12,803 nt of DNA from Betaproteobacteria bacterium (GTDB lineage Bacteria > Pseudomonadota > Gammaproteobacteria > Burkholderiales > Usitatibacteraceae), in the NCBI GenBank assembly GCA_025362705.1, contig JANYFH010000345.1, positions 1 to 12,803 of the forward strand, written 5' to 3'. Positions within the stretch are counted from its first letter, which is position 1, and the number at the start of each line of letters is the position of its first letter. Positions 1 to 6,706 of this stretch are shown piece after piece. A program made the position numbers and the translations under genes. The notes under the pieces are model-generated. The model did no database searches and was not told the DNA's origin. It saw only the letters and a list, made by a program, of their open reading frames with translations.

Positions 1-1019
1 GGGCCGGTGACGAGCAAAATGCCGTAGGGCTGATCGAGAATGGTTGTAAAAACTTTCAGGTTCGCGTCATCGAAACCGAGCGCATGAAAATCCAGTGCCA
101 CGCCACCTTTGTCGAGAATCCGCATGACCACGCTTTCGCCGTGCATGGTCGGTACGGTGGAGACACGCAGATCGATTTCCTTGCCCTGTACGCGCAGCTT
201 GATGCGACCATCCTGCGGTAAACGGCGTTCCGCAATATCGAGATTGGCCATGATCTTGATGCGCGAAATCACGGCCGCTGAAAGTCGGCGCGGCGGCGAT
301 TCGGTTTCATGCAGTACGCCGTCAATGCGGTAGCGGACGATGAGCCGGTTTTCAAACGGTTCAACGTGAATATCCGAGGCTCTGCGCTCCAGCGCGTGGT
401 TGATGATCAAGTTCACTAATCGGATTACCGGTGCTTCGGACGCCAAGTCTTTCAGTTGCTCGATGTCGCCAAAGTCCTGCTCTTCGTCGCGCGTCGAAAT
501 GTTATCGACGATTTGTCCCATCGAGGATTTGCCGCTGCCGTAGAGGCGCTCGTAGACCATGTCGAAATCAGCGCCCGCAAGCAATTTGGGAATGACGCGT
601 TTACGGCTTGCGGCGGCGATTGCCTTGACCGTGAAGGTATCGGCAGGATCGGTCATGGCCAGCACCACTTCCGATTCGGTCTCAGACACGGGAATGGCGC
701 GGACCTCATTCAGGAAGCGTGGTGAAACCGTTTCTTCGAGGATTGGCAACTCAAGGAATTCCGACGCTTCCACAATCGTCCAGCCACGCTGATGCGCCAG
801 TGCGTCGGCAAGGTCGCGACTCGACAGCATGCCCAGCCGCGACAGGATTGAGCCCAGCTTCTCGGCAACCGCCCCGGTACCGCGTGAGGTCTCCTGCACT
901 TTGAGTGCACGATCAAGATTGGCGTGATCCAGTTTGCCGCGCGAAATGAGAATTTCGCCCAGCCGTTCAAAGGCGGGATCTGCGGGGAAGTCCAGGTTCG
1001 GGTCTACTTGCTTAAGCAA
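1..1019 (-). CDS. gspE: GspE/PulE-family secretion ATPase, N-terminal part (cut by window edge)
   Basis: This is the assembly ATPase of a type II secretion or type IV pilus-like system, which acts at the cytoplasmic face of the inner membrane. About 339 residues are visible. The C-terminal ATPase core is lost: the sequence stops at PYGILLVTGP, just before the Walker A glycines. Two MshEN-like motifs lie at residues 19-42 (starts RLGEIL, ends Q) and 54-77 (starts KLGSIL, ends Q); in this family such motifs bind cyclic-di-GMP. The N2 domain signature ASDIHVEPFE and the stretches LPQDGRIKLRV and HGESVVMRILD are typical of GspE/PulE. There is no in-frame ATG. I chose the TTG at 1019 because AAGGG lies 7 bases before it, and an in-frame TGA shortly upstream limits the ORF. 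The gene is on the same strand as rfbD, 155 bases downstream. PilB is the alternative name; the family is certain, the exact system is not. Confidence 0.85.
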   Translation of the reverse strand, partial: MLKQVDPNLDFPADPAFERLGEILISRGKLDHANLDRALKVQETSRGTGAVAEKLGSILSRLGMLSSRDLADALAHQRGWTIVEASEFLELPILEETVSPRFLNEVRAIPVSETESEVVLAMTDPADTFTVKAIAAASRKRVIPKLLAGADFDMVYERLYGSGKSSMGQIVDNISTRDEEQDFGDIEQLKDLASEAPVIRLVNLIINHALERRASDIHVEPFENRLIVRYRIDGVLHETESPPRRLSAAVISRIKIMANLDIAERRLPQDGRIKLRVQGKEIDLRVSTVPTMHGESVVMRILDKGGVALDFHALGFDDANLKVFTTILDQPYGILLVTG

Positions 1020-1061
1020 AACGATGCCCTTGATTTGTAAACGAAAAAGTTTGTGCCACGG

Positions 1062-1070
1062 AGTATATCA
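1062..1070 (-). promoter_or_regulatory. Candidate extended -10 promoter for the GspE gene
   Basis: On the minus strand this reads TGATATACT, an extended -10 (TGn followed by TATACT, five of six consensus bases). No good -35 is visible at 16-18 bases. Transcription would start near 1055, giving a leader of about 36 bases before the TTG start at 1019. Confidence 0.35.
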
Positions 1071-1108
1071 GCCGAGCTATCAGGGGCCTTCACAGGAATG
1101 ACGTCCCC

Positions 1109-1126
1109 CTAGACACCAAAGTCTAG
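1109..1126. repeat. Short perfect inverted repeat between rfbD and gspE
   Basis: CTAGAC and GTCTAG form a perfect 6-bp stem around a 6-base loop (ACCAAA). It abuts the larger palindrome at 1128-1173, so on the minus strand rfbD is followed by two hairpins in a row. No U-tract follows, so a factor-independent terminator is not well supported; it could also be an operator-like site upstream of gspE. Confidence 0.35.
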
Positions 1127-1127
1127 C

Positions 1128-1173
1128 ATTGGTGGGCAGTTTCAGCCATTTTCGGCCCGAAAGGCGCACCAAT
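1128..1173 (-). repeat. Dispersed palindromic repeat, copy A (after rfbD)
   Basis: This 46-base element begins two bases after the rfbD stop codon. Its outer arms are ATTGGTG and CACCAAT. In rfbD transcript orientation the middle contains GGCCGAAAATGGC, which also occurs with one or two changes in the copies at 2761-2808 and 10212-10257. The inner part can pair TTTC with GAAA and GCC with GGC around an A-rich loop. Ungapped, it agrees with the 10212 copy at about 34 of 46 positions. It has no coding potential of its own. A role as a 3'-end stabiliser, attenuator or REP-like element is inferred from position and structure. Confidence 0.7.
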
Positions 1174-1174
1174 A

Positions 1175-2077
1175 TTAGAGTTTTACCGAATTTAGCTCCG
1201 CAGCACAGCCTGCCAGTTGTTGCTGCCAATCTGGGACACGCAGGTTCATCGCTAATTCAATCTTTTGATTCGACAGTACCGAAAATGCGGGTCTCTTTGC
1301 GGGCGTGGGGAAATCTACGGTCGCAATTGGCGTGACACGTTTCACGATGCGGTCGGGGTCGGCAATCGCCGCGAAAATCGCCTCGGCGAATCCATGCCAC
1401 GAGGTGCTGCCACCTGCCGAGAGGTGATAAATGCCGTAGACGATCTTCAAACTTCCATTGTCATCAACTGCGGCGCGGGTAATATCGGCGAGCGTTTGCA
1501 CCCAAGTCGGTGAGCCTGTCTGGTCAGCGACGACGCGCAGCTCTTCGCGCTCGCGTGCCAGCCGTAACATCGTCAGCAGAAAATTCTGCCGCCGCGCAGC
1601 GTAAACCCAGCTGGTGCGAAAAACCAGAAAACGATCAGCAACTTCGCTCACCGCCTGCTCACCAGCCAGTTTGGTTTTGCCGTAAATATTCTGCGGCGCG
1701 GTTGCGTCTTTTTCGACGTACGGCGTTGTAGCGTCACCGGAAAAAACGTAGTCCGTTGAATAGTGGACAAGCGCCGCCCCCAGGCGGTTGGCTTCCTCGC
1801 TGAGCACCCGCGGCGCGGCGCCGTTGATTTGCATCGCCAGTTCCGGCTCCTGCTCCGCCCGATCCACCGCCGTATAGGCGCCCGCATTCAAAATCAGTGT
1901 CGGTTTGATCTCATTACAGCAGCGACGGATTGCATCAGGGTCGGCTAAATCCAGCGCGTCATGGTCGAGTGCGAATACTTCGCCCGCCGTCGCGAACGCC
2001 CGCTCCAGTGCCCAGCCAAGCTGTCCGTTCCTGCCGGTGATGAGAATGCGTGGCGCACGTGGTGCCGGTAACGACAT
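1175..2077 (-). CDS. rfbD: dTDP-4-dehydrorhamnose reductase
   Basis: RmlD/RfbD catalyses the last step of dTDP-L-rhamnose synthesis, the NAD(P)H-dependent reduction of dTDP-4-dehydro-L-rhamnose in the cytoplasm. The 300-residue length is normal for the family. The Rossmann nucleotide-binding motif ITGRNGQLG is at residues 13-21, STDYVFSG at 107-114, and the short-chain dehydrogenase YxxxK pair is Y132/K136 in IYGKTK; RTSWVY at 154-159 is also typical. The ATG at 2077 shares its A with the rfbC TGA stop (TGATG), which indicates translational coupling. It is the last gene of the rfb operon and is followed at once by palindromic repeat A. I see no disruption or missing catalytic residue. Confidence 0.96.
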   Translation of the reverse strand: MSLPAPRAPRILITGRNGQLGWALERAFATAGEVFALDHDALDLADPDAIRRCCNEIKPTLILNAGAYTAVDRAEQEPELAMQINGAAPRVLSEEANRLGAALVHYSTDYVFSGDATTPYVEKDATAPQNIYGKTKLAGEQAVSEVADRFLVFRTSWVYAARRQNFLLTMLRLAREREELRVVADQTGSPTWVQTLADITRAAVDDNGSLKIVYGIYHLSAGGSTSWHGFAEAIFAAIADPDRIVKRVTPIATVDFPTPAKRPAFSVLSNQKIELAMNLRVPDWQQQLAGCAAELNSVKL

Positions 2078-2631
2078 CAGGCAAATACTTCCGCCATGGC
2101 CAGCGTTGGTGCCTCGGCGTCGGCGCGCTTCAGTTGCGGCGTGCCGCCGACACCCGCCAGTGGCCAGTCGATGCCCAGCGCGGGGTCATTCCACAGCAGG
2201 CTGCGTTCAAATGTCGGCGCGTAGTAATCGGTAGTCTTGTAAAGAAATTCGGCGTGGTCGGATGTCACCAGAAAACCATGCGCAAAACCGACCGGTACCC
2301 AGAGCATGCGTTTGTTCTCGGCCGACAGCAGGACGCCAACGTGTTTGCCGAAGGTCGGCGAACTCCTGCGTATATCGACCGCCACGTCGTACACCTCACC
2401 AACCACGGTGCGTACCAGCTTTCCCTGCGCGTGCTGGATCTGGTAGTGCAAGCCACGTAATACGCCCTTTATCGATTTGGAGTGATTGTCCTGCACGAAA
2501 TTTATGTCAACACCGGCTTTTTCACGAAAGGTGCGGGCGTTGAAGCTTTCGCAGAAAAAGCCGCGCTCGTCGCCAAACACATTCGGTTCAATAATTTTTA
2601 CGTCAGGGATCGCGGTGGAGATAACGTTCAT
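2077..2631 (-). CDS. rfbC: dTDP-4-dehydrorhamnose 3,5-epimerase
   Basis: RmlC/RfbC epimerises dTDP-4-keto-6-deoxy-D-glucose at C3 and C5, the third step to dTDP-L-rhamnose; it is a cupin-fold cytoplasmic enzyme. The 184 residues match the usual length. Family landmarks are GDERGFFCESFN near residues 20-31, QDNHSKS at 47-53, and RGLHYQ at 59-64 with the expected catalytic His62. DIRRSSPTFG lies at 86-95, WVPVGFAHGF at 111-120, and the conserved tyrosine region at YKTTDYY (131-137). The ATG at 2631 has only a weak purine-rich stretch upstream (ACAAGAA). The stop overlaps the rfbD start. A 191-base gap carrying a palindromic repeat separates it from rfbA, so it may be differently expressed from rfbBA. 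Confidence 0.97.
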   Translation of the reverse strand: MNVISTAIPDVKIIEPNVFGDERGFFCESFNARTFREKAGVDINFVQDNHSKSIKGVLRGLHYQIQHAQGKLVRTVVGEVYDVAVDIRRSSPTFGKHVGVLLSAENKRMLWVPVGFAHGFLVTSDHAEFLYKTTDYYAPTFERSLLWNDPALGIDWPLAGVGGTPQLKRADAEAPTLAMAEVFA

Positions 2632-2760
2632 TTCTTGTTTTCAGTTTTTGGAATAATTTGGTGGTTATGCGGCACAAACACTTCTCATTTCGACCAGTTA
2701 CTTGATACGCGATCGACACGACAGTGGAAATAGGCGGCGGTGAAGAGTGTCAAACTCCAT

Positions 2761-2808
2761 ATTTGGCGAGGTTTCCCGGCCATTTTCAGCCTGCAGGTCG
2801 CATCAAAT
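2761..2808 (-). repeat. Dispersed palindromic repeat, copy B (after rfbA)
   Basis: This 48-base element starts 14 bases beyond the rfbA stop. In rfbA transcript orientation the arms are ATTTG and CAAAT, with imperfect pairing inside (TGCGA against TCGCC). The centre is GGCTGAAAATGGC, one base different from the core of copy A. It is the most degenerate of the three copies. It lies in the rfbA-rfbC gap (2632-2822), in which I see no gene and no convincing promoter. If rfbBACD is one transcript, this hairpin sits inside it and could affect rfbC/rfbD levels; that is inference. Confidence 0.6.
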
Positions 2809-2822
2809 AACGATCTGCGAAA

Positions 2823-3704
2823 CTAAAACACTTGCTCCGTGAGCATTTTCAGCAGGTACTGGCCATAGCCATTTTTCGACATCGGCGCAGCCAGCGCCTT
2901 GATCTTGTCGGCCGTCACCCAGCCTTGCCGGTAGGCGATTTCTTCCGGACACGCGATCTTGAGACCTTGTCGCCGCTCGATGGTTTCGATGTACTGCGAG
3001 GCCTCGAGCAATGATTCGTGTGTACCGGTATCAAGCCATGCCATACCGCGCCCCATCACCTCGCAATGCAATGTGTTTTGTTCAAGATAGAGACGATTGA
3101 GATCGGTGATTTCAAGTTCACCGCGCTTTGAAGGCTTCAATGTTGCTGCCAGATCGCATACTTGTTCATCGTAGAAATAAACACCGGTAACCGCATAGCG
3201 CGATTTTGGCTGCGCCGGTTTTTCCTCCAGCGAAATCACACGGCCTGTCGCGTCGAATTCGGCAACGCCGTAGCGTTCCGGATCCTGCACGGGATAGGCA
3301 AATACAGTCGCGCCGACTGTGCGCGCGCTGGCGCGCTTCAAAAGCTGCGATAAGTCGTGGCCGTAGAAAATATTGTCGCCAAGAATCAATGCCGACGACG
3401 CGCCGTCCAGAAACTTCCTGCCGATCAGGAATGCCTGCGCGAGGCCGTCCGGAGAGGGTTGCACTTCGTAGGTCAGTGACAAACCCCACTGCGAACCATC
3501 CCCCAGCAATTCGCAAAACAGTGGCGTATCGTGCGGCGTCGAGATAATCAGAATTTCGCGAATACCCGCCAGCATCAGAGTGGTGAGCGGGTAGTACACC
3601 ATCGGCTTGTCGTAAATCGGCAAGAGTTGTTTGGAGACAACTTGCGTTACCGGATAGAGCCGGGTTCCCGATCCACCGGCAAGAATAATGCCTTTACGAT
3701 TCAT
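2823..3704 (-). CDS. rfbA: Glucose-1-phosphate thymidylyltransferase
   Basis: RmlA/RfbA makes dTDP-glucose from glucose-1-phosphate and dTTP, the first step toward dTDP-L-rhamnose. From the chosen start it has 293 residues, the normal length. The nucleotidyltransferase signature GGSGTRLYP is at residues 10-18 with R15; SKQLLPIYDKPMVYYPL follows at 24-40 with K25; LILGDNIFYG holds the metal-binding D110. EITDLN and MAWLDTGTHESLLEAS lie in the second half. The ORF stays open for 30 more codons upstream, but the ATG at 3704 starts the conserved MNRKGIILAGG. That ATG overlaps the rfbB stop by four bases (ATGA) and has AAAGG 7 bases upstream. Repeat B follows the TAG stop. Confidence 0.97.
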   Translation of the reverse strand: MNRKGIILAGGSGTRLYPVTQVVSKQLLPIYDKPMVYYPLTTLMLAGIREILIISTPHDTPLFCELLGDGSQWGLSLTYEVQPSPDGLAQAFLIGRKFLDGASSALILGDNIFYGHDLSQLLKRASARTVGATVFAYPVQDPERYGVAEFDATGRVISLEEKPAQPKSRYAVTGVYFYDEQVCDLAATLKPSKRGELEITDLNRLYLEQNTLHCEVMGRGMAWLDTGTHESLLEASQYIETIERRQGLKIACPEEIAYRQGWVTADKIKALAAPMSKNGYGQYLLKMLTEQVF

Positions 3705-4768
3705 TCGGCAGCCTTTCCATATTGGCTGTCCATCCAGTTGCGATACTCGCCGCTGGTGACTGACTGCACCCATTCCTGATTGCCGAGATACCATTGCACG
3801 GTTTTCCTGATGCCGCTCTCGAAATTTTCCGCCGCTTTCCAGCCGAGTTCATTTTCAATCTTGGTGGCATCGATGGCATAACGACGGTCATGGCCGGGAC
3901 GATCTCTCACAAACGAAATCTGCGTCGCATACGAATTGCCATCCGCGCGCGGTTTGAGCTCATCCAGCAAGCTGCAAACAATATTGACCACCTCGAGATT
4001 GGTGCGTTCGTTGCGGCCGCCGACGTTATAGGTTTCGCCCATGCGGCCGTTCGCCAGCACCAGTCGAATTGCTGAACAATGATCGGTCACGTACAACCAG
4101 TCGCGCACATTTTGTCCATCGCCGTACACGGGCAAGGGCTTGCCCACGAGCGCGTTCAAAATCATCAATGGAATCAATTTTTCCGGGAAATGGTACGGGC
4201 CGTAATTGTTTGAACAATTGGTCGTCACCACCGGCACGTGATAGGTATGATGGCAGGCGCGCACGAGGTGATCGGATGCCGCTTTAGAGGCTGAATACGG
4301 GCTATTTGGCTCATACTGATGCCTCTCGGTAAACGCGGGCTCCTGCCCGGCAAGTGAGCCATAGACCTCATCTGTCGAGACGTGCAGAAAGCGGAACGAG
4401 CCCTGCTCGGATAGCGACAATAAGTCCCAATGGGCACGCACTGCTTCGAGCAAATTAAAGGTGCCGACGATATTGGTCGCAATGAATTCCCCGGCACCCT
4501 GAATGGATCGATCAACGTGGCTCTCGGCAGCAAAATTCACAATCGCTCGCGGGCGGGTTTCGCGCAGCAGCGCCGACACGGTTGCGCGATCGCCGATATC
4601 TGCATGCACAAAACGGTAGCGCGGATCGTGCTCAACATCGGCAAGCGATTTTAGATTGCCCGCGTAGGTAAGCTTGTCGAGGTTGACGACGGGCTCCTGA
4701 CCGCTGGCAAGCCACTCGCGAATAAAATTTGATCCGATAAATCCGGCGCCGCCGGTGACAATAATCAT
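3701..4768 (-). CDS. rfbB: dTDP-glucose 4,6-dehydratase
   Basis: RmlB/RfbB converts dTDP-glucose to dTDP-4-dehydro-6-deoxy-glucose using bound NAD+, the second step of the pathway. The 355-residue length is standard. The NAD-binding motif TGGAGFIG is at residues 5-12, the catalytic T132-D133-E134 lies in STDEVYG, and the YxxxK pair is Y158/K162 in PYSASK. NNYGPYHFPEKLIPL (188-201) and RDWLYVTDH complete the extended-SDR dehydratase pattern. The ATG at 4768 gives the expected N-terminus directly at the Rossmann strand, although no strong Shine-Dalgarno is visible. It is the first gene of the four-gene rfb set and overlaps rfbA by four bases. Confidence 0.97.
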   Translation of the reverse strand: MIIVTGGAGFIGSNFIREWLASGQEPVVNLDKLTYAGNLKSLADVEHDPRYRFVHADIGDRATVSALLRETRPRAIVNFAAESHVDRSIQGAGEFIATNIVGTFNLLEAVRAHWDLLSLSEQGSFRFLHVSTDEVYGSLAGQEPAFTERHQYEPNSPYSASKAASDHLVRACHHTYHVPVVTTNCSNNYGPYHFPEKLIPLMILNALVGKPLPVYGDGQNVRDWLYVTDHCSAIRLVLANGRMGETYNVGGRNERTNLEVVNIVCSLLDELKPRADGNSYATQISFVRDRPGHDRRYAIDATKIENELGWKAAENFESGIRKTVQWYLGNQEWVQSVTSGEYRNWMDSQYGKAAE

Positions 4769-4819
4769 GTTTTTTGCAGGTTTGGCGTCCCGGCCGCAGA
4801 CGCAATAGGAAGGGCGCTC

Positions 4820-4849
4820 ATTTTACCAGCGTCGGCCATGCAGCCACAA
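4820..4849 (-). promoter_or_regulatory. Candidate promoter for rfbB
   Basis: On the minus strand, TTGTGG (4849-4844) is followed after 18 bases by TAAAAT (4825-4820). The -10 matches five of six consensus bases, the -35 only three. Transcription would start near 4813 and leave a leader of about 45 bases. It would let the rfb genes be expressed separately from the upstream glycosyltransferase. Confidence 0.3.
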
Positions 4850-4858
4850 AACTGCATG
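4837..4858 (-). terminator. Small hairpin after the WaaE-like gene
   Basis: CATGCAG and CTGCATG form a 7-bp perfect stem with an 8-base loop, starting 7 bases after the glycosyltransferase stop codon. No U-tract follows on the minus strand, so it is a weak candidate terminator or 3'-end stabiliser. The loop overlaps the candidate rfbB -35. Confidence 0.25.
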
Positions 4859-4865
4859 CGGATGG

Positions 4866-5627
4866 TCAGTCAGGTTTGTTCGTCAACTCGATCAATTTCG
4901 CATATTTGGCAAAGGCTGCAAAACAGCCAACCGCGACATGCGCAAATCCGGGCCCGCCATCCAGAAAGCCCAGGCGAATGATGTAAAACTTGATGAATCT
5001 TGAAAGCGGGCTCAGGAACAATTTCAGGTAGCCCGCCCGCACGCCCTGTTGAAACAATGCTTCGGCATGCAGACTCGAATAACGATTTTGTTTGGCCAGA
5101 TACGTTCCCACATCTTCGGCAGAATCGTGCAACAGATCACCGCGCAGCGTCCCGACATCAACCGTTGTGATTACCGCCTCGTGAACCGGATCGTTGCTCC
5201 AGCTCGCAAATTGCCGGTGAAAAAGACGTAGTGACCAATCCGGGTAGCCTTCGCCATGCGCCAGCCATCGACCAAGGAATCGATTGCGCCGCGACATCCG
5301 CCATGCTTTATGGGTTTTCAGATGTATTGCTGCGCGAATATTGGCTTCCAACGGCGGTGTCACGCGCTCATCGACATCCAGGCACAACACCCAATCGTGA
5401 CGCGCTTCGCCGACGGCAAACTGCTTTTGCCGTCCGAATCCAAGCCATTCCTTTTCGATCACGCGGCAGCCGCGCACTTCGGCAATCGCGCGCGTTTCAT
5501 CTTCTGAGCCCGAGTCGACGACGAGTATCTCCTTCGCGAATGCAACACTGTCGATGCAGGCAGCGATCTGGCTCGCCGCATTTTTGGCAATGATGACTAC
5601 GGAAAGTGGAATTTTTGAGACGGGCAT
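4866..5627 (-). CDS. waaE: Family 2 glycosyltransferase, WaaE/KdtX-like (LPS core)
   Basis: This is a GT-A fold, family 2 glycosyltransferase that probably adds a hexose to LPS core heptose I on the cytoplasmic side of the inner membrane. In the WaaE/KdtX family this is a beta-1,4-glucosyl transfer. The N-terminal strand PLSVVIIAKNAA leads to VVDSGSEDET (37-45) and the metal-binding DVDE at 84-87. WLGFGRQKQFA (61-71), NRFLGRWLAHGEGYPDWSLR (115-134) and the PVHEAV stretch at 147-152 are characteristic of WaaE/KdtX rather than generic GT2 enzymes; KQNRYS is at 179-184. The C-terminus is hydrophobic and may touch the membrane. An in-frame TTG at 5636 is possible, but the ATG at 5627 starts just before the conserved core; neither has a clear Shine-Dalgarno. 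It is divergent from waaC, which supports an LPS-core role. Confidence 0.85.
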   Translation of the reverse strand: MPVSKIPLSVVIIAKNAASQIAACIDSVAFAKEILVVDSGSEDETRAIAEVRGCRVIEKEWLGFGRQKQFAVGEARHDWVLCLDVDERVTPPLEANIRAAIHLKTHKAWRMSRRNRFLGRWLAHGEGYPDWSLRLFHRQFASWSNDPVHEAVITTVDVGTLRGDLLHDSAEDVGTYLAKQNRYSSLHAEALFQQGVRAGYLKLFLSPLSRFIKFYIIRLGFLDGGPGFAHVAVGCFAAFAKYAKLIELTNKPD

Positions 5628-5675
5628 GGAAAGCAAGGGTTGCGGATCGATATTGGGCTCGGACGCGATGGCGCA

Positions 5676-5705
5676 ATTGTAAGCGAGTGGGTAGGGAGTT
5701 GTCAG
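5676..5705 (-). promoter_or_regulatory. Promoter for the WaaE-like gene
   Basis: The minus strand shows CTGACA (5705-5700), an 18-base spacer, and TACAAT (5681-5676). Each hexamer matches five of six consensus bases. Transcription would start near 5669, giving a leader of about 42 bases to the ATG at 5627. It is the best sigma70-type promoter I can find in the window. Confidence 0.55.
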
Positions 5706-5716
5706 GCATCCTCCGC

Positions 5717-5722
5717 TACAAT
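5717..5722 (+). promoter_or_regulatory. Candidate -10 box for waaC
   Basis: TACAAT ends only six bases before the waaC ATG (5729). A start six or seven bases downstream of the hexamer would fall on or next to the ATG, implying a leaderless mRNA. This fits the lack of a Shine-Dalgarno just before waaC. No good -35 is present at 16-18 bases; TTGTCA at 5699 is only 12 bases away. The region overlaps the divergent promoter. Confidence 0.35.
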
Positions 5723-5728
5723 CGCCCG

Positions 5729-6700
5729 ATGCGCGTCTTGTTGGTCAAACTCTCGTCGTTGGGGGACGTCCTCCACAACTTGCCGGTGGCGAGCGATCTT
5801 GCACGTGCCTATCCGGATATTGAAATTGATTGGGTAACCGAGGCGCCATATGCGGAGCTGGTTGCGCTGCATCCGCGCGTGCGGCGGGTATTTTCTACAC
5901 ATTTGCGTGAACTGAAAAAATATTTTTTTTCGCCTGCGACGTGGTCGTGTTTTTTTGCCGACAAAGCAGCGCTCAAGGGACAGGGGTACGACACCATTCT
6001 CGATACGCAAGGCCTCATCAAGAGCGCGTTCATTGCGCGTTGGGCAGATGGGCCGGTTGCGGGGTTTTCGCCAGAGACGGCGCGCGAGCCGCTTGCCGCG
6101 CGCGGTTATGCCCGTCACATTGCGGTGCCGCGTGATCTGCACGCGGTCGAGCGCAACCGGCGGCTGGCGTCGGGCGTTTTCGGCTATGCGCTTGCCGACA
6201 CGGTCGACTACGGATTGCGCCTGCCAACCGCGCCTGTTAACAGGATGCTCCCGCTCCCGTACGTTGTGTTTCTGCACGCCACCAGTCGCGCTGACAAAAT
6301 GTGGCCCGAGGCGCACTGGGTCGCACTCGGTCGACGCCTCCACGATCAGGGCATGAACGTTGTGCTTCCCTGGGGAAGCGCGCATGAGAAGTACACCAGC
6401 GAACGACTCGCATCGAAAATTCCTGCTGCCATCGTGCCACCGGCAATATCGCTGGTTGAGGCCGCAGTATTACTCTCACGAGCTAGCGGGGTGCTCGGCG
6501 TGGATACCGGTCTCGCGCATTTGAGTGTGGCGTTGGGGCGTCCTACGGTTGGCCTGTATCTCACCACTTCTCCCGCGCTTACCGGATTGTACGGAAGTGA
6601 ATGTGCGGTCAATTTGGGCGGTGGTACGCCACAGCAACCCGTGGTGCCGGGCGTGGATGAAGCGTGGCGCGCGCTCGATTCGCGGCTTTCGCAGGAGTAG
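5729..6700 (+). CDS. waaC: Lipopolysaccharide heptosyltransferase I
   Basis: WaaC (GT9, GT-B fold) transfers L-glycero-D-manno-heptose from ADP-heptose to Kdo2-lipid A in the cytoplasm, the first inner-core heptose. The protein has 323 residues, typical of the family. KLSSLGDVLHNLP at 7-19 carries the expected catalytic Asp13. LDTQGLIKSA is at 91-100, HATSRADKMWP at 183-193 with the phosphate-binding-type lysine K190, and GVDTGLAHLSVALG at 257-270 with D259. The ORF is open for 41 more codons upstream, but that part has no family resemblance and the ATG at 5729 starts directly at MRVLLVKLSSLGD. Two T-tracts (T8 at 5923-5930, T7 at 5950-5956) lie in the gene. It is followed by waaA after six bases, so the two are co-transcribed. 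Confidence 0.95.
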   Translation: MRVLLVKLSSLGDVLHNLPVASDLARAYPDIEIDWVTEAPYAELVALHPRVRRVFSTHLRELKKYFFSPATWSCFFADKAALKGQGYDTILDTQGLIKSAFIARWADGPVAGFSPETAREPLAARGYARHIAVPRDLHAVERNRRLASGVFGYALADTVDYGLRLPTAPVNRMLPLPYVVFLHATSRADKMWPEAHWVALGRRLHDQGMNVVLPWGSAHEKYTSERLASKIPAAIVPPAISLVEAAVLLSRASGVLGVDTGLAHLSVALGRPTVGLYLTTSPALTGLYGSECAVNLGGGTPQQPVVPGVDEAWRALDSRLSQE

Positions 6701-6706
6701 CAACCG

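Noticed and set aside
2843..2852. A possible fourth repeat copy (GCATTTTCAG)
   Set aside because: It lies inside the rfbA coding region, encodes a plausible RmlA C-terminus, and lacks the ATTGGTG/CACCAAT arms.
3705..3794. A longer N-terminus for rfbA
   Set aside because: The extra 30 codons lie inside rfbB and do not resemble RmlA. The ATG at 3704 has a good ribosome site and a four-base overlap with the rfbB stop.
5702..6385. A 227-codon minus-strand frame inside waaC
   Set aside because: It is antisense to waaC, has no domain and no ribosome site, and crosses the divergent promoter region.
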